From the NCBI RefSeq assembly GCF_001422445.1, contig NZ_LMNA01000007.1, positions 62,001-126,000 on the forward strand: 64,000 bases of DNA, read 5' to 3'. The position numbers and the translations under genes were made by a program. Within the stretch, counting starts at the first letter, position 1, and the number at the start of each line of letters is the position of its first letter. This DNA is from Pseudorhodoferax sp. Leaf274. GTDB lineage: Bacteria; Pseudomonadota; Gammaproteobacteria; Burkholderiales; Burkholderiaceae_C. The notes under the pieces are model-generated. The model saw nothing but the letters and a program-made list of their open reading frames with translations, was not told where the DNA came from and did no database searches. Shown here in pieces: positions 30,323-38,367 of the stretch.

Positions 30323-31441
30323 TCAGCCGTTGCGCAGAAAGGCGATCAGCGCGTCGTTGAACTCGCGCGCATGCGAGACGTTGAGCCCGTGCGGCGCACC
30401 GGGCACCGTCACCAGCTTGCTGTGCGGCACGGCGCGGTGCGTGCGCAGGCCCGAGCCCTCGACAGGCACGATGCCGTCGGCGTCGCCATGCAGCACCAGC
30501 GTGGGCACCTTCACCTTCTTCAGGTCGTCGCGGAAGTCGGTGGTGCCGAACGATTCCATGCAGGCCAGCGCCGCCTTCTGGTCGGACTGGCGGCACAGCG
30601 CCACGGCGTCGGCACGCTGCTGCTCGCTGACCTTGAGCTCGCCGTTGGCCGAGAAGAAGTCGCGCGTGAACTGCTCGAAGAAGGCCTCACGGTCCTGCTC
30701 CAGGCCCTGCTTCATCTCCTGCGCCTTCTCGGGCGTGAGGGGGCCTTCGGGGTTGTCGGGGCCCTTCATCATGAAAGGCGGCACCGCCGCGGCGAACACC
30801 ACGCTGCGCAGCCGCGCCTCGCCATGGCGGGCGATGTAGCGGGCCACCTCGCCGCCGCCCATGGAGAAGCCCACGAGCGTCACGTCCTGCTGCAGGCCAC
30901 AGGTCTCCAGCACATGCGCCAGGTCGTCGGCCAGCTGGTCGTAGCCATAGCCGCTGGCAGGCTTGGCCGAGCGGCCGAAGCCGCGCCGGTCGTAGGCCAC
31001 CACGCGGTAGCCGGCCGCCGCCAGCAGCGGCACCTGCGCCTCCCAGGCCTGCGCCGACAGCGGCCAGCCGTGGATCAGCACCACGGGCCGGCCGTTGCCG
31101 CCGGTGTCCTCGATGTGCAGGTCGACGCTGTCGCCGGCCGTGGCCTTGCCGGCCGCCGCGCCGCCAACCGCACCGGCCACGCCGCCGACGGCGCCGCCCA
31201 CCACCACGCCCACCGGGCCGCCCACGGCAGCGCCGACGGCCGCGCCCGCCGCAGCGCCCGCCAGCACGCCGCCGGCCGTGAAGGCGCTGCCGGCCTCGCG
31301 CTCGGCCTCGGCGGGCGACAGCGGCTGCTGCGCGCCGGGCCGCGGGTCTTGCGAGGGGACGCCGTAGCCCGGGCGGGCCTGCGCGGCGAGGTCGCCGTCT
31401 GCGGGCGGGGTGATGGGGGTCGGGGTTTCGGGGTGTTGCAT
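30323..31441 (-). CDS. Alpha/beta hydrolase with N-terminal glycine-zipper extension
   Basis: A 372-residue protein. Residues 1-45 are polar and Pro-rich. Residues about 52-98 are a glycine zipper (repeated AGAAxGAAVG, GGPVGVVVGGAVGG pattern) likely to insert in or associate with a membrane. Residues about 105-372 are an alpha/beta hydrolase of the non-heme haloperoxidase/esterase type: HGWPLSAQAW oxyanion region, DRRGFGRS, nucleophile elbow GFSMGGGE, acid HGDADGIVP and His in GAPHGLN. A CAGGAG ribosome site supports ATG 31441 and thus the whole extension. Typical relatives are about 275 residues, so the extension is an added domain. Substrate unknown. Confidence 0.88.
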   Translation of the reverse strand: MQHPETPTPITPPADGDLAAQARPGYGVPSQDPRPGAQQPLSPAEAEREAGSAFTAGGVLAGAAAGAAVGAAVGGPVGVVVGGAVGGVAGAVGGAAAGKATAGDSVDLHIEDTGGNGRPVVLIHGWPLSAQAWEAQVPLLAAAGYRVVAYDRRGFGRSAKPASGYGYDQLADDLAHVLETCGLQQDVTLVGFSMGGGEVARYIARHGEARLRSVVFAAAVPPFMMKGPDNPEGPLTPEKAQEMKQGLEQDREAFFEQFTRDFFSANGELKVSEQQRADAVALCRQSDQKAALACMESFGTTDFRDDLKKVKVPTLVLHGDADGIVPVEGSGLRTHRAVPHSKLVTVPGAPHGLNVSHAREFNDALIAFLRNG

Positions 31442-31744
31442 CAGTGTTCTCCTGGTTGGTTTGCGGGGGGCCGGGCCCAGGGCAGCCTGGCAGCCCGCGT
31501 GCCACTGTTGTAGGCGGCGCGCCGCGCAGCCGGCGCCGGCTGGCGCACCCTTGCGCCGTGGGACACGGGGCCAGTGCCCCACCGCCGGCAGGCCTTGCGG
31601 CTGGCGGCCTGCGCCCGGGGCCGGTGTCGGCCAGCGCCTTGCCGTGGCCGGGGCCCAGCCACCCTGCGCTATCCCCTTGCCAGATCGGTGTAAACCCTGG
31701 TGCTTGCTAGAGTCCGCCGCATTTTTGGCAAGGGAGGACTGGGC

Positions 31745-33148
31745 ATGGCGGGAATGCTGGCAATCGTGGTGTCGCTGTTGTTGTTGATGTACTTCGCGTA
31801 CCGCGGTGTCACCGTGCTGCTGCTGGCCCCGCTGATGGCCGCGCTGGCCGTGCTGCTGTCGGGCGACGCGGCGCTGCTGCTGCCCATCTACACCAGCACC
31901 TTCATGCCCGCGCTGGCCAACTACGCCATGGCCTTCCTGCCGATCTTCCTGCTCGGCGCTCTGTTCGGCCAGCTCATCGCCGATTCGGGCGCGGCGCACA
32001 CGCTGTCGAACTGGATCGTGCGCGTGGTGGGCCAGCGCCATGCCGTGGTCGTCGTGGTGGCGGCTTGCGCGCTGCTGACGTATGGCGGCGTGTCGCTGTT
32101 CGTCGTGGCGTTCGCGGTGTACCCCATCGCCAAGGATTTGTTCCGCGCCGCGCAGATCCCCAAGCGGCTGGTGCCGGCCGCCATCGCGCTGGGCTCGTTC
32201 ACCTTCACGATGACGGCCCTGCCCGGCACGCCGGCCATCATCAACGCCATCCCGATCAAGTATTTCGGCACCAACGGCTTTGCCGCGCCGGGCCTGGGCC
32301 TGATCGCCGCCGCCATCATGCTGAGCGGCGGCCTGTGGTGGCTGCAATCGCGCGTGGCCGCGGCGCGCCGTGCCGGCGAAGGCTATGGCGAACACGAGGA
32401 CGAAGCGCCCGCCCCCGCCGAAGCCGCCCCCGTGCACACGGCCGGCGCCATGCCGGTCTGGCAGGCCCTGCTGCCGCTGCTGCTGGTGGTGGGCGTGAAC
32501 GCCCTGTTCACCTACGCCGTGTTCCCCCACATGGACCTGGGCTTCATGCGCGAGGCCTTCCCCAACCTGAACACCGCCACCAGCACCGGCCTGTGGTCGC
32601 TGATCGTGGCGCTGGCCGTGGCCTGCACGGTGCTGGTGCTCATGCGCCTGGGCCATTGGGCCGACCTCAAGACCAGCGTGAACAAGGGCGTGTTCGGCTT
32701 CATGCTGCCGCTGTTCAACACCGCATCGGAGGTGGGCTACGGCGCGGTGGTGGCCAGCCTGGCGGGCTTCGCGATCATCAAGGAAGCAGTGCTGAACGTA
32801 TCGCCCAACAACCCGCTGATCTCCGAAGCCATCGCCATGAACATCCTGGCCGGCATCACGGGATCGTCGTCGGGCGGCCTCAGCATCGCGCTGGAGGCCC
32901 TGGGCGCCGACTACCTGCGCATGGCGCAGGAGGCCGGTATCAGCGCCGAACTCATGCACCGCGTGGCCGTGCTGGCGGCCGGCGGCATGGACACGCTGCC
33001 GCACTGCGGCGCCATCATCACGCTGCTGGCGATCTGCAAGCTGACGCACCGGCAGTCGTACCTCAACATCGCGGCGGTAACGATGGTGTTTCCGGTGACG
33101 GCGCTGGTGGTGGTGATTGGGTTGGGGACGGTGTTCGGGAGTTTCTGA
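31745..33148 (+). CDS. GntP-family permease
   Basis: A 467-residue inner-membrane transporter with about 12-13 hydrophobic segments and a central hydrophilic loop rich in Ala/Pro/Glu (about residues 205-240). GntP relatives carry gluconate or other hydroxy/keto acids with protons. Recognisable elements include FLPIFLLGALFGQLI, ALLTYGGVSLFVVAF, TALPGTPAIINAIP, GSSSGGLSIAL and GGMDTLPHCGAIITLL. ATG 31745 is chosen for its GGGAGG ribosome site; the frame opens earlier at 31700 without one. The 204 bp to the next gene mark the left edge of the accessory block. Confidence 0.9.
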   Translation: MAGMLAIVVSLLLLMYFAYRGVTVLLLAPLMAALAVLLSGDAALLLPIYTSTFMPALANYAMAFLPIFLLGALFGQLIADSGAAHTLSNWIVRVVGQRHAVVVVVAACALLTYGGVSLFVVAFAVYPIAKDLFRAAQIPKRLVPAAIALGSFTFTMTALPGTPAIINAIPIKYFGTNGFAAPGLGLIAAAIMLSGGLWWLQSRVAAARRAGEGYGEHEDEAPAPAEAAPVHTAGAMPVWQALLPLLLVVGVNALFTYAVFPHMDLGFMREAFPNLNTATSTGLWSLIVALAVACTVLVLMRLGHWADLKTSVNKGVFGFMLPLFNTASEVGYGAVVASLAGFAIIKEAVLNVSPNNPLISEAIAMNILAGITGSSSGGLSIALEALGADYLRMAQEAGISAELMHRVAVLAAGGMDTLPHCGAIITLLAICKLTHRQSYLNIAAVTMVFPVTALVVVIGLGTVFGSF

Positions 33149-33352
33149 CACCAGCAGCTCGAGCCCGCGGTCCTGGCACCACGCTCACTCTCAGGTGAGA
33201 CCGTCCCGTGCGACGTCGTTGACGCGCTGGCAAGCAGCCCTTCCACCAATTGGTGGATGACGCGCGCGCCTAAATTTCAACGCCTGCGCGAATCCCTCAT
33301 AGGATTGTTTCAGAAGGTTTCTGAATCGACATCTGTACGAGAGAGGGAGACG

Positions 33353-34273
33353 ATGGGAAGACGGCGCAGATCCAGCACGGCGGACGATCTGATGGACCTG
33401 GTAGCGCTGCTGCCCTGGTGGGGCGGCGTGGCGCTGGCGGCTGTGTCGTATTGGTTGCTGCATGCCGTCGCCACCCGCCCTTTGCCGACCGTGCAGACAG
33501 GAAAACAGCTCAGCGAGGCGCTGCCCACCATGCTCTGGCAGGGGTTCGCCACGGGCGGCCAATACCTCATTCCCTTCATCTGCCTGCTGGGCGCATTGGC
33601 GTCGTTCCTGCGCCGACGCAAGCGCAAGGCGCTGTTCGACACCGCTTCACAGGCCTCGGGTCCCGACGCGCTGCAAGGCATGTCATGGCAGGAGTTCGAG
33701 ATGTTGGTCGGCGAAGGCTTCAAGCGCCGCGGCTACACCGTGCGCGAAACGGGTGGGGGTGGCGCAGACGGTGGCGTGGACCTTGTGCTGACCAAGGGCG
33801 GCGAGAGGTTCTTCGTGCAGTGCAAGCAGTGGAAAGCGTTCAAGGTGGGCGTCTCCACGGTGCGGGAGTTGTACGGGGTGATGGCGGCGGAGGGCGTGGC
33901 CGGTGGTTTTGCTGTCACGTCCGGACAGTTCACAAAGGATGCGGCAGGGTTTGCGAGCGGGCGGAATATCCAGCTGCTCGATGGCCGGGCGTTGGCGCAG
34001 TTGCTGCGGGAGGGTCGCAGTCAGCAAACGGCAAAGGCCCGCACCGCCGAACGTAGCTCGCCGAACAACCCGGCTTCCGATGGACAGCAAACCCCGGCTG
34101 CGCAACGCGAGCAGCCCCACTCGTCTACGGAACCCACGGGCAACCCGAACTGCCCACGATGTTCAAAACCCATGGTTCGGCGCGTTGCAAAAAAAGGGGC
34201 GGCCACGGGAAAAGGTTTTTGGGGATGCTCAGCGTATTCGACCGGGTGTCGCGGAACTCGGGACATCGAATGA
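33353..34273 (+). CDS. Membrane-anchored Mrr-type restriction endonuclease with zinc ribbon
   Basis: A 306-residue protein with two N-terminal TM segments (residues about 16-34 and 71-87) and a restriction endonuclease-like Mrr_cat domain (about 109-215). It has WQEFEMLVGEGFKRRGYTV, active-site Asp143 in GVDLVL and Gln156-Cys-Lys158 in the VQCKQWK motif. A Ser/Gln-rich linker follows, then a C-terminal four-Cys zinc ribbon of the topoisomerase type starting CPRC at about 267. Mrr-like enzymes cut modified or foreign DNA. The GAGGGAG site before ATG 33353 sets the start. The gene is less GC-rich than the core genome and borders the integron-like cassettes, so a defence role is plausible. Confidence 0.87.
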   Translation: MGRRRRSSTADDLMDLVALLPWWGGVALAAVSYWLLHAVATRPLPTVQTGKQLSEALPTMLWQGFATGGQYLIPFICLLGALASFLRRRKRKALFDTASQASGPDALQGMSWQEFEMLVGEGFKRRGYTVRETGGGGADGGVDLVLTKGGERFFVQCKQWKAFKVGVSTVRELYGVMAAEGVAGGFAVTSGQFTKDAAGFASGRNIQLLDGRALAQLLREGRSQQTAKARTAERSSPNNPASDGQQTPAAQREQPHSSTEPTGNPNCPRCSKPMVRRVAKKGAATGKGFWGCSAYSTGCRGTRDIE

Positions 34274-34390
34274 CAGCAGAGTGCGAGGAATTAAAAGCTG
34301 GAGCGCTTTGTAATGAAATTTTCCTTCCGCTCTCGACCACGCGGACGTTGATGACCCTAGTCCACGTGGCGACACATGCTCAAACTTTGA

Positions 34391-34419
34391 TCGAAATTCG
34401 TTAACAACCCGTATATAAC
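34391..34419 (+). promoter_or_regulatory. Possible promoter at the left edge of the cassette block
   Basis: TCGAAA (34391-34396) and TATAAC (34414-34419) spaced 17 bp lie just before the first cassette boundary (34422/34423) and point into the array. The -10 is good and the -35 is weak. It could play the part of an external cassette promoter. Confidence 0.4.
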
Positions 34420-34447
34420 TCATTAGACGTCACAGTGGAGATCTCGC

Positions 34448-35359
34448 GTGAGCATAGGGAATTGGTTCGTTCGTAGCTTGATAATTGCGCTATGCTTGTT
34501 CTTAGGTGTAGGAATTTTCTATCGATTCGTATACGTTGCTCCGGTCGAGGACCTCGGCGCAGGGGTTCTAGTGGTTCTTGCGTTGCTTGTTATCCTCGTT
34601 TTGAGCGAAAGCTTTAACAACTTTTCGCTTGGCTCCTTGCTTTCCATGAGCAAGGAAGTCGCCGAGAAGAAAGCACAGGTCTCTGAGCTAAAGACAGAAA
34701 ATCGCGAATTGAGATCACAAGTTATCTCCATCGCAACCAACGTCTCCCAAAGACAAACAAGCACAAACATTCTCGGACTGCCTCAAGACCTCGCGAGGAT
34801 GTTCACCATCACCTCCGCTGGGGAGGCAGAAGTAGAAGAGAAACAAGCAGAAGATCATCAAGCACCTGCGCAAGAACAACCAGTGCCTCGCCCTCGAAGA
34901 CTCGACCGGCGAAGACTTGAGAATTTAGCGGTTGACCGTTTTCTAAAGGAAAATGATTTATCTCAATTTCCGATTGTTCACGAAGCAAAGCTAACTGCAC
35001 AGATTGAAATAATTGATCAAGTTAGCACGTCTTCTCCAATATTTGATGCTTATCTCACGAGTCTGGACGCCGAAATATTTATTGAGGTTCAGAGCAGCAA
35101 TCGCTTTGCTAACGCCTCGTTCATCAGGGATCGCTTATACGTGATGCTTACCAAGCTAAGTCACTACAAGGCGTTAAAGAAGACTAATGTTTTCATGTCC
35201 CTCGTACTTGTGAACCTACCCGGTGAAGAGGCGAGGCCAAGCCAACTCTCTCGTTTGTTCGCAGAATTTCAACCCGCAATATCGGGTGGGTTGCTGCGTA
35301 TCGTCGAAATAGTTGTCACAGAGGAAGAAGCGGTGGACCTATACGATAGTGACGCCTAA
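34448..35359 (+). CDS. Cassette 1: membrane/coiled-coil protein of unknown function
   Basis: A 303-residue protein with two N-terminal TM segments (about 8-27 and 38-55), a coiled coil (about 65-105), an acidic/Gln/Pro linker (about 115-150) and a basic-then-globular C-terminal domain (155-303). In that domain Asp200 (PIFDAY) and Glu213-Val-Gln215 (FIEVQSS) have the spacing of a PD-(D/E)XK active site with Gln in the Lys place; this is my reading, not a database result. The start is GTG 34448 with a GGAG site 7 bp upstream, only 25 bp after the cassette boundary, and the TAA stop lies inside attC1. Both are typical of integron cassettes. A membrane-anchored effector or sensor is possible. Confidence 0.75.
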   Translation: MSIGNWFVRSLIIALCLFLGVGIFYRFVYVAPVEDLGAGVLVVLALLVILVLSESFNNFSLGSLLSMSKEVAEKKAQVSELKTENRELRSQVISIATNVSQRQTSTNILGLPQDLARMFTITSAGEAEVEEKQAEDHQAPAQEQPVPRPRRLDRRRLENLAVDRFLKENDLSQFPIVHEAKLTAQIEIIDQVSTSSPIFDAYLTSLDAEIFIEVQSSNRFANASFIRDRLYVMLTKLSHYKALKKTNVFMSLVLVNLPGEEARPSQLSRLFAEFQPAISGGLLRIVEIVVTEEEAVDLYDSDA

Positions 35360-35415
35360 CAATTCATTCAATCCGACGCCGCTTCGCGCGGAACGTATTA
35401 ATTTAAGCGTTATGT
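35354..35415 (+). repeat. attC-like recombination site 1
   Basis: R'' box GCCTAAC (35354-35360) and R' box GTTATGT (35409-35415) enclose a hairpin with CCG-A-CGC / GCGCGG arms and an extra unpaired A. The whole 62 bp closely resembles the common aadA-type attC sequence (AACAATTCATTCAA, then GACGCCGCTTCGC). The stop codon of the cassette 1 gene overlaps R''. Recombination would cut between G35409 and T35410. Confidence 0.85.
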
Positions 35416-35590
35416 CGCTTGTGTTTAATGAAGCGCACCAAATCCGGAAACCAGCCCTTTTTCCTGGATTTTTAAAGCACCGTCTGCTCCGAGACCCAGG
35501 GCGAAGTTGCGATGGAGGACTTGACGTATATGCAAGTTAGCGCTCGTTACTGATTTTCTATTGTTCAAAACATTAAATTGAGGAGAAAAA
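35416..35590 (+). promoter_or_regulatory. Leader of cassette 2 with ribosome site
   Basis: An AT-rich 175-bp stretch between attC1 and the AIPR gene, long for a cassette leader. TTGACG at 35521-35526 could be a -35, but no convincing -10 follows at the usual distance. A strong ribosome site TTGAGGAG sits at 35579-35585, 5 bp before ATG 35591. A cassette-borne promoter is likely but not pinned down. Confidence 0.35.
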
Positions 35591-37276
35591 ATGCAGGCGG
35601 ATTTGAAAGATATTCTTGACTCGATCGACGAATTGGCGCACCGGGGATCACTCACCAGGAGTCGCGCATTTGCAGCTTGGTTCGCGATCACCTTCTTCGA
35701 TATCGAGGAGGATGATGCGCTCGAATCGGCTGCAGCGGATGGCGGGAATGATCAGGGAATCGACATCGCCTTCGCTGACGCGAGCAGCGAGGAAATTATG
35801 ATTCTCCAAGCGCACTGCCCTGAAAACTTCACCAAGACCACGCCAAAGGCCAAATGGGATGCTGTTGTAGCTGCGATTCCCTACATTAGAAAGCCAAAGC
35901 TGCTTTCTGATGCTGGTCGCCCTGACTTGGCGGAGCAACTCCAGTCGCTCCAGAAGGCAAATCCAACTTATACGTATACCGTTGGCTTGATTACCCTTGG
36001 GAAGAAATCGGACCAAATTGATCGGTCTGTAACCGCTCATTCGAAGGATCCTGCCTGCGCAGGCATCAATTTTTTTCACTATGCCCAAGACGGAGTCTTA
36101 GGTAAGTATCAAAGCCTCATGGACGCGGAGGCTGGGATACCCGAGGACCATTTGCAGTTCTCCGGAAACTACTTTGAAGATTCCGGAGAGTACGGGCGCG
36201 CTTGGGTGGGATCAGTAAGTGCGGGTGAGTTGAAACGGCTCCACACGGCCCACCAAGACAAACTTTTCGCTGGCAACATTCGTCTTTTTCTTGGAGCACG
36301 CAAGGGCGGAATCAACGAGCAGATTATAAGAACTGCCCAAACGTCGCCGGGTAACTTTTGGGCTTTGAACAATGGCATCACCATCGTCGCGGACAGCGCC
36401 TCTCCAATTGGTAAGGCCAAGGGTTCTGGCCTTCAGCTCAAGCGATTCAGCATAGTTAATGGCTGCCAGACCACTTCAAGTCTCGTCCGCGCTGACGCGA
36501 AGGAGAAGGCGAAAGTACTTGCTCGGGTGATCGCGGCGAAAGTCGGCTTGAAGAATGAGATTGTCCGGTACAACAACTCACAGAACGCGGTAAAGATTTG
36601 GACGGTGCGCGCTGCCGATGAAATTCAGGAGCAACTGCGAAAAGAATTCCAGAAAGTCGGGGTCACTTACGCCCCTAAACAGGCCGGCTCTCGCCGCAGG
36701 CGAGACGCGCTCACAATTGAACTGGATAAGGTAACGCAGTATCTTGCTTCAGCGGAGCCCGCATACTTGATCCAAGCGATTGATAACAAGAGCGAGTTAT
36801 TCGACGAGCCTTACCAGAAGCTTTTCAAGAAAGGCATTGGTGCGCCATCCGTCTATTTGGCTTGGCTCGTGGGCCAATTTGCCGACGAGGAGCGACAGAA
36901 GCACCTTGAAGGGTTAGGGGAAGACGAGAATGCGCCGCTGCTTGGCGTCACAAGCACTTACTGGATAACGTACTGTACGTTCAAAATTTTCGCAAAGCTT
37001 TCCGATCTATCGTCGCCCCAGATTACGGTTCAAAGAATGCGCGCAAACGAATTTGAGAATTCGCTTAGAAAGTATGTAAAGAAGGCGGTTGAAATGTTCT
37101 ACGACGCGGCGGTTGACAGTTATGACCGCGAGCAATATGGGTCTTTTAAGAGTACCCTGAGATCCTCCAAGTTCCTTGCAAAGATCGATAGCAAGATCAA
37201 CAGCAGAATTGTCAAGCTAACTGCAAAGTCTCTTCCTGACCTCGCCGCAACGGCGAAATCAGTCAAAGTATCTTAG
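35591..37276 (+). CDS. Cassette 2: AIPR-family (abortive infection phage resistance) protein
   Basis: A 561-residue cytoplasmic protein with the AIPR domain (PF10592-type) in its middle: LFAGNIRLFLGARKGGINEQI, then FWALNNGITIVAD and FSIVNGCQTTSSLV (residues about 218-300), followed by RYNNSQNAVKIWT. The N-terminal part resembles a restriction-endonuclease-like fold (AAADGGNDQGIDIAFAD, then IMILQAHCPE, residues about 47-80), as in several AIPR proteins. AIPR proteins were first described in lactococcal abortive-infection plasmid systems. It is the only gene of cassette 2, read toward attC2, with a strong ribosome site. Codon use is AT-richer than the flanking chromosome, which supports transfer. 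Confidence 0.9.
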   Translation: MQADLKDILDSIDELAHRGSLTRSRAFAAWFAITFFDIEEDDALESAAADGGNDQGIDIAFADASSEEIMILQAHCPENFTKTTPKAKWDAVVAAIPYIRKPKLLSDAGRPDLAEQLQSLQKANPTYTYTVGLITLGKKSDQIDRSVTAHSKDPACAGINFFHYAQDGVLGKYQSLMDAEAGIPEDHLQFSGNYFEDSGEYGRAWVGSVSAGELKRLHTAHQDKLFAGNIRLFLGARKGGINEQIIRTAQTSPGNFWALNNGITIVADSASPIGKAKGSGLQLKRFSIVNGCQTTSSLVRADAKEKAKVLARVIAAKVGLKNEIVRYNNSQNAVKIWTVRAADEIQEQLRKEFQKVGVTYAPKQAGSRRRRDALTIELDKVTQYLASAEPAYLIQAIDNKSELFDEPYQKLFKKGIGAPSVYLAWLVGQFADEERQKHLEGLGEDENAPLLGVTSTYWITYCTFKIFAKLSDLSSPQITVQRMRANEFENSLRKYVKKAVEMFYDAAVDSYDREQYGSFKSTLRSSKFLAKIDSKINSRIVKLTAKSLPDLAATAKSVKVS

Positions 37277-37340
37277 CAAAAAGCGGTTGGATCTCTATTC
37301 CTTATAGTTCTAAGATTGGCAGGTGCAACCATAATTGGCG

Positions 37341-37453
37341 ACATAACAAGTCGGTCGAGACCGACACACAACGGCAAGGCGTGCGGAGCGTGTGGGTGGT
37401 CGTACGCCTCGCGGCGCGTTGCCGTTGTGTGCGGCTGACCTCCGACGTTGGGC
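37341..37453 (+). repeat. attC-like recombination site 2
   Basis: R'' box ACATAAC (37341-37347) and R' box GTTGGGC (37447-37453) enclose a long imperfect hairpin. Its arms include a perfect 13-bp stem (CACACAACGGCAA at 37365-37377 with TTGCCGTTGTGTG at 37419-37431) and GGCGT/ACGCC further in. At 113 bp it is within the known attC size range. R'' is the exact reverse complement of GTTATGT at the start of cassette 2. Confidence 0.85.
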
Positions 37454-37590
37454 ATCAGAGAAAGTCCTGATGTGGCTATCAAAGTCTCTCTGCGCAGTTG
37501 TTGGAGAGGTGCTCGCGAGCACCGGCTCACACGCGTCTCTCGAAGAACTGTTCATATGGTAGGGCGCAGCCGGCGAACCACCGAACCTCT

Positions 37591-38256
37591 ATGACGTTCA
37601 ACGTGGAAGAGCTGGTTATCCGTTGTGGTCAAGACCAGAATTTGGGAAGTCTTACGTTGCTCGGAAATCTTCTCGAAGAGTTCATGGATCTTCCGCCGAA
37701 GGATCCGGAGTATCTACCGGAATGGAGAAAAAAACGCGTGCGAGTAGACGCCGCGCTCGAAGAAAACGGCCTTCGATACTTTAGATTTGGTCGCGTTCTT
37801 CCCCAAGGCAACACGCCGGAAGAGAGGGAACTTCCAGCACGCATGACCACCGTTGCACCGCAGCCAGCGATGCCAGCGATGCCAGCGATGCCCAGTAATA
37901 TCGAGGAACTTCTTGAAGTCGTCGTCCGAGGGCTGCGGCAAGCTATGCATCCGTTGACACACCGTCGCAAAGGATCCCAGCTGCTCTACTTTGGCAAAGA
38001 GTACGGCGTCCAAGATCTCTTGCACGCGCTGCTACGGCCCTGGATTAGCGATATCCGGCCGGAGGAACTCACTCCTAACTATGCCGGATCAAGTACACGC
38101 ATGGACTCTCTCTTGCCTGCACATCAGCTGGTGATAGAGATAAAAATCGTCAGAGATCGTGCGCATTCGAAGCGAGTGGACGATGAACTTATTATCGACA
38201 TCGAAAACTACAGGAAGCGTTCTGAATCCAAGACACTCTGGTGTGTCGTCTATTAA
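37591..38256 (+). CDS. Cassette 3: PD-(D/E)XK nuclease-like protein, possibly C-terminally truncated
   Basis: A 221-residue protein. The N-terminal half is unrecognised and holds a (PAM)3-type repeat from three 9-bp units near 37863-37890. The C-terminal half resembles the DpnII/MboI-like nuclease domain seen in many defence proteins: LLHALLRPWISDIRPEE, then Asp172 (MDSLL) and Glu183-Ile-Lys185 (VIEIKIVRD), forming D-x10-E-x-K. The frame stops at LWCVVY, where relatives usually continue with a DP segment and 20-30 more residues, so the end may be lost. ATG 37591 has no strong ribosome site. It is the single gene of cassette 3. Confidence 0.75.
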   Translation: MTFNVEELVIRCGQDQNLGSLTLLGNLLEEFMDLPPKDPEYLPEWRKKRVRVDAALEENGLRYFRFGRVLPQGNTPEERELPARMTTVAPQPAMPAMPAMPSNIEELLEVVVRGLRQAMHPLTHRRKGSQLLYFGKEYGVQDLLHALLRPWISDIRPEELTPNYAGSSTRMDSLLPAHQLVIEIKIVRDRAHSKRVDDELIIDIENYRKRSESKTLWCVVY

Positions 38257-38367
38257 TCGGACAGTCTTATAACAAATGCGCCAGGCTTGAAGGCAGACCT
38301 AGACGGGAAACAAGAAACTGCGCTCGGGGATGTTTTCGTCAAGACATTCATTCTCTGATCTCGTGAC

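Noticed and set aside
34266-34422. An attC site after the Mrr nuclease gene, which would make it another cassette
   Set aside because: No R''/R' pair with an internal hairpin could be found in this interval.
37863-37890. Three 9-bp repeats (CCAGCGATG) as a regulatory element
   Set aside because: They are in frame within the cassette 3 gene and encode a short Pro-Ala-Met repeat; probably simple slippage.
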